From an uncultured Bacteroidota bacterium (lineage in GTDB: Bacteria > Bacteroidota > Bacteroidia > Bacteroidales > SZUA-534), in contig CALABN010000371.1 of assembly GCA_937885735.1 (NCBI GenBank), forward strand, positions 1-21,571: DNA of 21,571 bases. The letters are read 5' to 3'. Below, one piece after another: positions 7,113 to 16,500 of the stretch; within the stretch, counting starts at the first letter, position 1; every line of letters begins with the position of its first letter. Both the position numbers and the translations under genes were made by a program. A model generated the notes under the pieces. That model searched no databases. It was not told the DNA's origin and was given only the letters and a program-made list of their open reading frames with translations.

Positions 7113-7416
7113 TTGTTGGTGAACGATGTTTTTTTTGTCACCTGCCGATTTGAGTCGTTTTTTTTATAGCGACACGCTATTCATTGAACATAAAATCACA
7201 TCAACAAAGAAAAAAATTGCCTAAATGCAACTTCTACATATATTTTATAAGTGCATATGTTGTTAAAAAATTATTTTTGCACTTTGAAAAACTTGTTTTG
7301 GGCAACTTGATTTTGCAGTCAATTCGGGTGGAAATTCTTGTGTTTTGGTAAGTGCGAATGCACCTTGTTGGTCAACGAAAAAATGTCTTGGACATTGATT
7401 TTTGTTGGTTAACCGA
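7113..7416. promoter_or_regulatory. Three copies of TTGTTGGTNAAC upstream of the giant adhesin gene
   Basis: The 12-mer occurs at 7113-7124 (N=G), 7365-7376 (N=C) and 7402-7413 (N=T), always in the same orientation and followed by CGA (first two copies) or CCGA. Each is close to a GTT-NNNN-AAC dyad: copy 2 contains GTTG-GT-CAAC and copy 3 GGTTAACC. They lie only in the manC/adhesin spacer as far as I could see and look like operators. A 6-bp hairpin ATAGCG-ACA-CGCTAT also lies at 7166-7180. Confidence 0.5.
7272..7279 (+). promoter_or_regulatory. Candidate distal -7 element of the giant adhesin gene
   Basis: TATTTTTG fits TAnnTTTG and is followed by CACTTT. It would leave a leader of about 265 bases. 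A similar block at 7459-7482 contains TACTTTTA (7467-7474), one mismatch from the consensus, followed by TGCACTTT; this may be a second, closer promoter. Neither has a clear -33 TTG. Confidence 0.4.
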
Positions 7417-7488
7417 GTTTTATTGGCATATTATCAAAACAAAAAAAAGTGAGTTTCTAAAAAAATTACTTTTATGCACTTTTTATAG

Positions 7489-7506
7489 CCAAGTGTGAAA
7501 ACTTGG
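7489..7506 (+). promoter_or_regulatory. Leader hairpin upstream of the giant adhesin gene
   Basis: CCAAGT-GTGAAA-ACTTGG is a perfect 6-bp stem 44 bases before the ATG. An alternative stem, CACTT (7477-7481) with AAGTG (7491-7495), uses the same bases, so the two are mutually exclusive. A role is not shown. Confidence 0.35.
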
Positions 7507-7550
7507 TGAAAAAGAGAAATGAAATAGGAACACTTCAATAATATAAAGTT

Positions 7551-10500
7551 ATGAAGAGACATTTTTTAACCTTATCGATTTTATTAGTTGTAACGCAACT
7601 ATTTGGTCAAGAGTCGAGATTTTGGGTAAACGGAAATGGAAAATGGACAGACCAAAGTCATTGGGCAACCGTATCTGGCGGGCAAGCAGGTGCTTCAGTT
7701 CCTGACAAGGCAGCTGATGTGGTGTTCGACCAATATTCGTTCAATGGTGGCAAGAACACAGTCACTGTTGGTGCGGATGCTTTTGTTGGAAGCCTGTCTT
7801 CTGAAAATGCAGAGTTCACATTGTCGGGCAAGGCAAGTTTGACAATAGGCGGTTCGGTAAATGTCGATGACAAACTCAACTTCGACAAGTTCCGTGGTGC
7901 TTTGGTGTTGGCTGCCGAAGGTGACCAGACATTGAACATCCCGACAGAACTGATTTCTGACATTATTATTGAAAGTGGTAATTGGACCTTGGCTGCCAAC
8001 TTGACAACCGAAGGCAACATCTTCCTTAAGTCAGGCTCGCTGACTACTGCGGGATTTGAAGTCAACTGCGCCGAATTCAACGGCAACGATGTAGAGGCTT
8101 CTCTCAACATTGATAATTCAACCATTATTTGTGATAAATGGAACTTTGGCTCGGCATCAAACTTGACCTTCGATGCTGCAGGTTCTACAATTATGGTTAA
8201 GGGCAATTTTCTTACTAATTTCCTTACAGTCAGCAATCTCAAGTACAATATTGTTCGCTCATATTCTGCAGAGAAGGCTATGCCTATGGTTGTTTATGCA
8301 GATGTTACAAATGTTACTTGTCCTTCAAATGCAACTGAAGCAAACAATGCAGAAAAGGCAAAGAAAAAGGATGGTAAGATTAAGGTGACTATTGGTGACG
8401 GTAGCGGCACATATAATATTATAGTAATAAAGACTGGTGTGCTTGTCAATAAGTTGGTGGCACAAGTCGAGAATGTCAACAATTATACATTTGAAAACCT
8501 TGAGGCCAATACATATACCGTTGGTTATTATTTGGGTGAATTCAATGATGAGACACTGTTGACTAGTAGCACGCAAGCTATTGTTGAAGCACCTGAAGAT
8601 TATGTAGGTTCAATCGAGGTGACCAAGGATGCAGATTGCTACGGTGGCCCAATCAAGGAGTTGTCGGCAATAGTTACTGGTGGTACTTCCGATTACTCTT
8701 ATGAATGGAAGAAGACAGGTACGAGCGGCACATATTCTACTGACCCTTATGTTACCGACATTGTAAGTGGCAGTCGTTTGGCAGTTTCCATTAAAGATGC
8801 TGCTGGTTGTCGTTATGAAGGTGAAAATGGTTCGTTTGGTTTCAACTATGTGGTAGGTTCTTCCAGAAACTCTTATACAACAGGCCCAACGCAAGTGACC
8901 GCAACTGTTTCTTCTGATCCATCTTGTGAAGGTGAAGAGACAGGTAGGATTACCATAAACGCACAAGGTGGCACTGGTGTTTTCCAATTGTATACTGCCA
9001 CCGCCTCTTCTGGCACTCCTGTTTATTCGTCAACAACTACCAATGTACTTAACAATGTTAAGTCTGGTGCATATAATATAGTTGTTACTGATACAAAGGG
9101 TTGTGTAAGCGAAGAAATACCAGTTCAGGTTGCTGAAATTCCTGCTCCTACTGCTGATGCAGGTGGTGATGCTTCGTCTTGCAAGGAATCTTCATTCAAG
9201 TTGTCAGGTAAGGCAACAAACTATTCGTCAATTGAATGGTCAACAAGTGGTTCTGGTTCTTTTGACGACAACACAAGTGCTACGCCGACCTATACTCCGT
9301 CTTCTGCTGACGAATCTGCAGGTTCAGTTGTTTTGACTATGACAGTTTATGGCAATGGAACTTGCTCTCCTGTTTATGATGCAATGACATTGACATTCAT
9401 CAACAAGCCTATGCCTTCAATAGTAACTACAGAACATGATGTTTGCGGTCTTTCGGAAACATTGGAGGCAACAGCAAGCATGAGTGGCTCGCTTATATGG
9501 GAAAAAGCAAGTGGCGCAGGAAATGCAACTTTCGATGATTCAAATGTAAGTGTTGACAAGGCTGGTGTCTATACATTCAAAGTAAAGGAAATTGAGCCAT
9601 CTGATGCAAAATGCGAAGGCTACAGCGCTGGTACTGTTTCCTTGACATTCTATGAAGCCCCTACCGTCAACATTACTACTGCTGATGGTTCTGTTTGTGG
9701 CGTTGAATCAATGACGGTTGAAGCAACAGTCGCCAATCAGACTTCTATGTTGTGGACAAGCGACGGGGCTGGAACTTTCAGTAGCACAGATGCCGCAACT
9801 ACTACTTATACTCCTGCAGCATCTGACGCAGGAAAGAATATTACATTGACACTTACGGTAAGCAATGGTGTTTGCCCTGACGCTACTGACACTTATGTCT
9901 TGACAGTTAACAAAGTGCCTGCGCCAATCAACACAACAGTAGGTGGCGATATTTGCGGATTCTCAACCAATGCTACTGCTACAGCAAGTTTGCCAGGAAG
10001 CACTCTTGCGTGGATGTGTAATGAAAGTGGCTTGACATTTGATAGTCCAAGTGCCGTCAGCACCAATGTCACAGCTGCCAATGAAGGTACATATAACATT
10101 TATGTTGTTGAATCTTTGAACGGGTGCGATGCACAAAGTGCTTCGGTTGCGGTTTCTTTCTATAAACCTTCAACTATCGCAATCACTTCTGGCTCGACTG
10201 CCACAATTTGCGCTGATGGCGAATATGATTTGACTTCTGAAGCAGATAATTGCACAGGTTATACTTGGTCAGTAACTGGCGGTACTGGTTCATTCACTCC
10301 ATCTAATACAGCGCAGAACCCAACATTTACCCCTGATGCTCCAGGTGTATATACTATAAAGGTGGTTGGTACTGCAAACGCTTTGGGCATTTGCGATAAT
10401 CCTGAAGCAACAATGACTTTGACTGTCAATGCATTGCCAACACCAAGCATTGTCACTTTGCCAACTGAAGTTTGTGGAACAACTACAAGTGCAGTGGCAC

Positions 10501-13500
10501 AAAAGAGCGATGCTTCAAATACTTTGACTTGGAAGTGCGATGACGCAAGAGTGTCATTTAGCAATTCAACTTCTGAATCAACTGAAATCACAGCGACAGC
10601 ATCTTCTGAAGGCATTACATATAATATATATGTAGTGGAAACTACCGCTGGCGGTTGTGTTGGTGAAACAACCCCTGTTGCTGTTACGTTCTATTCTGAA
10701 CCTGATATTAAGATTAATGAAGAAGATGCTACAATATGTGATGATGGTGTAAGCACATTTACTTACTCAGCAGCAATTGAGAATTGTACAACTGTTGTTT
10801 GGTCGGTGACTGGCGGAACAGGTACATTCACTCCTGCAACAGGCACAAGCACTGTATTTAAGCCTACTTCTGGTTCTGGCTCATATACAATTGTTGCAAC
10901 AGGAACACCAAATGCCGCAGTTTGTGCAGCTCCATTTGACAGCAAGACATTAAATGTAAGTTCTTTGCCTAACCCAACCATCACTTCAATTGATGGAAAT
11001 TCAATTTGCGGTACAGGAACAACACTTACAGGTACAGCAAGCCAGGGTGGCACTCTTGCTTGGTCTGTTGAAAGCACTCCTGCTGGTGGCACTGCATCAG
11101 TTTCATCAACTGGTGTTGTAAGTGGTGTCACAGTTCAGGGTACATATACATTCAAGTTGGTTGAGACAAATCAATATGGATGCGAAGGTTTTGCAACCAT
11201 TGACATTGATTTCACTTTCGACCCAACTATAACAATGGCAACAACTGCCGATGCAATCTGCGCAAGCGAGACATCTTATCAGATTGATGGTGTTTCCGCT
11301 GAAAACTATGCATCGCTTCAGTGGACATCAAGCACTGGCGGTACATTCTCTGATGCATCTGCATTGAATCCTGTTTACAACATTAGTGCTGCCGATGTTG
11401 CTGCTGGTTCTGTTGAGTTGACTCTCAAGGCTATGCCAGTGTCACCTTGTGCAGACCCAGTCACTTCTACAATAACATTGACAATCAATCCTCTTCCAGT
11501 TCCAACCATTGATGGTGATGCCGTTATATGTATGAACGGAAATGCTACATACACCACGGAATCTGGAATGAGCGATTATGTTTGGACAATAGTAGGTGGT
11601 ACAGGAACCTCTACAACCAACAGCATCGAAGTCACTTGGACAACTGCTGGTGTTGGTTCTGTTTCTGTTACATATACTAATGGCAATGGATGTACTGCTG
11701 CTGTTCCAACAGAATATGCAGTTACAGTTAACGAGTTGCCAACCATAGGGTTGCCTTCAACATTGACATCTTGCACCAATTCGTCTATAACGGTTAATGC
11801 AAATGTCTCTGGTGGTTTGAATCCTTATGTACATAGTTGGACTGGCGACGATGTTGCTTATCTTGACGCAGTTGACGTTGAGAACCCAACATTTGCCTGC
11901 ACTATTGCTGGTACGTACAACCTTAATTATATGGTTGTCGACAATAACGGTTGCCAGAATACAGCATCTGTTGAAATTACAAACCTACAAGGTCCATCGG
12001 TTAACGCTGGCGAGGACGCCACACTTTGCTATGGCACTGATTACGTCAATGTGGATGCTACATATAGCGATGCTTATGGTGTTTCTTGGAGCACTGATGG
12101 TGATGGTTATTTTGACAACGAAAATGATTTGAACGCAACTTACACTCCTGGAGCCAATGATTGGGCCAATGGTACGGTAACTCTTACATTGACAGCCTAT
12201 AGTTTAAGTTGTGGCAGCGTATCAGACGAAGTGGTTCTGACATTGTTGCCAGAAATGGTGGTGGCTATTGGTAGTGAAAATCCATTCGATATTGCTGCAT
12301 CAACAAAGATCGAGGTTGAAATACAAGGCGAACATGAAGCCGGTTACGATTTGGCATTCTACCTTGTGGCTCCTGATGGAACAGAGGTTAAACTTTACAA
12401 CCATGAAGAGGACATTAGTGCTGATGGTAAGTTTGCAGCTGATGGTGGTGATATTGCCAGCCTGAAATTTGCGACTTATGCTACAGATATGTTGGATTTC
12501 AGTAAGATGAACGCCCCAATATCTGGTGCTTATAAAATAACTGATCCAAATGGTTGGACTAACTTATATGGCAAGAATCCTGCCGAAGGCGGATGGTCGG
12601 TTAAGGTTGTTGATGCTTGGCCAGCGTATGAAGGCAGGTTGACACGTGCATCTATTTCATTCACTGACATTAACCGTCAAGGTTTGATGCAGACTATACT
12701 TTTCGATTCGAAAACTATGGATGAACCAATCAAGGATAATGCATCAACATCATTCTATGTACCAATGGGCTTGCGTACAAGTTGCTACGGTGTATGTGAT
12801 GCTCGTGCAATTGTAAATGTGATTGGCGGTTCTGGTGAATATAACTCTTTTGTATGGAGCGATCCTTCAATAGTTGGCACTGACACAGTTGATCTTTGCG
12901 CTGGCGATTTCACAGTAACTGTAACCGATGTTAATGGTTGTGTTGCAACTGGTGGAATTACAGTCTTGTCGCCAGACCCTATCTTGCTTAACACAACTGG
13001 TTCTGACGTGAAGTGCTTCGGCGGAAACGATGGCTCAGCATCAGTTGTTGCAACTCAAGGTGTCGGCACATATTCTTATGAATGGAACGAAGACCCATCT
13101 TTGAACACTAGCGACATTGATGATTTGACTGCTGGCACTTATGTTGTTAAAGTTACCGACGAAAATCTCTGCTGGTCTATGGATACAGTTGAGATTTCTC
13201 AACCAACATCAGCTTTGAATATTGACAATATCGACATTACACCTTCAAGCTGCATTGAGGCAAATGGTTCAATCTCATTCTCGTTGAGTGGTGGCGTTGC
13301 ACCATATTATGTAACTTGCCCAACAGCATCGTTTGTCGATGAAACTGCAACTGGCCTTGCCGCTGACGAATATGCAGTTCATATTGAAGATGCCAATGGT
13401 TGCTCAATTGACACAGTGGTTTCTACCAAACCTGCTGAAATAATTTTGACAATAGCAAAAGAGGATGTCCTTTGCAATGGTGGAAACAATGGTTCATTGT

Positions 13501-16500
13501 CAGTTGTCGCTGAAGGCGGTCAAGGTGATTACACATATTCTTGGTTGAGTGGCAGTGACGTGATTTCAACTGAAGTATCTGTTGAGAATCTGGTTGCAGG
13601 CACTTATACATTGCAGGTTGTTGATGCAGGTGGTTGCCAGGTCGATTCAACCTTGGTTATTGAGGAACCGTTAAAACTTGAGGTTACAGATAATGTCACA
13701 AAAGCATCTTGCGGTAGCGCCGACGGATCAATCGAATTGACAGTCAGTGGTGGCGTAGAGCCATATTCATACTTGTGGAGCAATGGCGAAACAACAGCCA
13801 CTGTAAGCGGTTTGACAGAAGGTGTCTATACAGTGATTGTGACTGACGCCAACTTGTGCGAAGCATACGACACTGTCACTGTCAACAACGATTCTGAATT
13901 GGCAATCACCATCGATGGTGTAGCTGACGTTACCAATGGTTGTGAATTCGATGGTGCAATCAATATTACAGTTTCAGGTGCTCATGGAACACCATCTTTC
14001 TCTTGGACTAATGAAGCAGGCGAGGAGGTTTCAACTGCTGAAGATCCAACTCAATTGCCAAAGGGAACATATTTTGTCAAGGTTGTTGACGAGCACACTT
14101 GTGCAATCAACGAGTCAGCCATCGTTGGTGGTGTCGACAAGTTTGAAGTTACTAATATGATTGTTGAAGATGCCAAATGTAATGGTTCTGCCGATGGTAC
14201 TTTGGAACCAGACGTTACTTCTTGTGGCGGTGTGGCACCATTTACTTATTTGTGGGCTCACGACGGAAGCACAGCCGCAAAGGCCACAGGTCTTGCTGCT
14301 GGAACATATTCAGTTACAGTTTATGATGCCAATGGTTGTGAATCCACTATTAGCGGAACAGTTGGCGAGCCAACACCTATCACTGCAGATTTCATTACGA
14401 CACCTTCTGGATGTTCAGTCAACACAGGCGTGTTTGAGGCAGTCAACATCAAGGGTGGAAACGCACCATACGATGTTGTATGGCTTGAATCTGTAAGTTC
14501 AACATTGGTATTCTCTGGCAATCCATTCAACACAGCTGGAGTTGGAAACTACAAGGCTGTAATTGTTGACGTCAATGGTTGCTATAGCGATACAACAACA
14601 GTTACAATGGTTGACGAATCTAATTTGAGCGTCACTGGAACTGTCAATAACCTTGAATGCTACAACGACAATTCAGGTAGCATCGAGCTTACAGTTAGTG
14701 GCGGTTCTGGCAACTACGCATACGCGTGGTCAAATGGTGCAACTGAAAGCACTGCTACAAACTTGTCAGCTGGCGATTATTTCATTACCGTAACTGACTT
14801 GACATCAAATTGCCAGACTGCACAGACGTTTACAGTCGGCCAGCCTGAAGCAATCGTTCCAACTATTGTATTCACAAAGCCAGTTCAATGCGCTGGTGAC
14901 ACTGAGGCGTCATTCTATGCTAAAGCCGAAGGTGGTGCAGGCAACTACACATACAGTTGGGATAACAATGGCACAATCATCTCTAGCGACTCCTTGGTTT
15001 CTGGAGTTGGTGAAGGCATCTACAGCGTAGTGATTGCCGATGCAAATGGTTGCTCGGTATTTGATACAGTTACTATCGTTTATCCAGATACATTGAAGAT
15101 AGTCGCTTCCGACATGGGTGAATCTGATTGCTCTGGTGCAACAGGTTGGGCTGAAGTTACAGTTGAGGGCGGTATTGCACCTTACACATACTTCTGGCAC
15201 TCTGCTTTCAACAATGACACAGTAGGCACCAGTGCCCGTGCAGACAACTTGGGCGTTGACATCTACGTTGTTGAAGTTACTGATGCATTGGGTTGCAACA
15301 TTGTTGATACTGTTGAGGTATTCGACAAGGGCACACTTGAGTTCCCAATCAACAACATCATAGGCGTTACTTGTGCAACCATTTGTGATGGTAGTGCAAC
15401 AATCGGACTAGTATATGACGACAACGATGTTTACAACGATGATACTAAGTTGAAATTTATGTGGAACAACAATCCAAACGATACGTTACGTACTTCAAAC
15501 AGCTTGTGTTTGGGTACCAACAGAGTCTTGGTTGTTAATCCTGACGGATGCCGCAAACTCAAGACATTCACCATCACTGATGAACTTGCATTGCGTGTGG
15601 TTAATGTTGCCAACTATCCTGACTTGAACGGTGATCCTAATTGCAACGGTTCGCTTACCGTAACAGTGGCAGGCGGCGTTGGTAATTATTCATACACTTG
15701 GACTGATGCCGACAACAACAAGCTTGATGCAGACAGTTCAACATACGAAACATCTGTTTACTCATTGTGCGAAGGTTTATACAATTTGCACATCGAGGAT
15801 CAAAACTTGAATGGTTGCTCTGTTGACACAACAATTAAGATTGAACACCGTCCTCTAACATATGATGTTGTAAGGAACGAAGCCACTACTTGCTACGGTG
15901 GTGACAATGGTGTTCTTGAAGTTGTAGGTGTAGGTGGTTACTATGAAGGTTACAACTACGAATGGCGTAGCGCACAATGGCCAGCAGATTCTGTTGCAAC
16001 AACCGCTCTAATCACAAACTTGAAGTCCGGTTGGTACAAATTTACAATATCTCAACGTCAAAAGATGGTTGCTATTACCGATTCAGTATTTGTAAATCAG
16101 CCAACTGACAGATTGAGTGCCCAATATGCCATAGATGGTTCTCACTGCTATGATGCAATAGGTGTTATTAGAATTCTGAAGACAGAAGGTGGCAATGCAC
16201 CATTCACATACAGTTTCTCTAATGAATCTTGGGCAACCGACTCAGTAAAGGTTACTGACAACCGTACCGATGTCACTAAATTGGCTGTCGGCGATTACGG
16301 AATGCATATTGTCGACAACAAGGGTTGCCAGTTTGACACAATTGTCGAAGTTGAAGACTTGTCTAAATTTACAGTCAACCTGCAATACACAGAACCTCGT
16401 TGCTACGGTGAGGCTAGTGGTAGTGTGGTTGCTGTGGCATCAAGCTTGAATGGAAAGAACTTCAAGTATGAATGGACAGGCAAGCCAGAAGCAAAAGAAT

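Noticed and set aside
7166..7180. ATAGCG-ACA-CGCTAT hairpin as a terminator
   Set aside because: The T-run precedes the stem on the plus strand and becomes an A-run after it on the minus strand, so neither direction gives an intrinsic terminator; it also lies upstream of both genes.
7658..8248. 196-residue minus-strand ORF, and other long antisense ORFs across the giant gene
   Set aside because: They are low-complexity Ser/Thr/Val/Pro reverse readings of the repeat-rich adhesin with no start context or family match.
8323..8379. Lys-rich patch (AEKAKKKDGKIK) near residue 260 of the adhesin as a nuclear-type or processing signal
   Set aside because: It sits inside a SprB-like unit (KDGKIKVTIGDGSGTYNI) and looks like a charged loop; no processing motif is visible.
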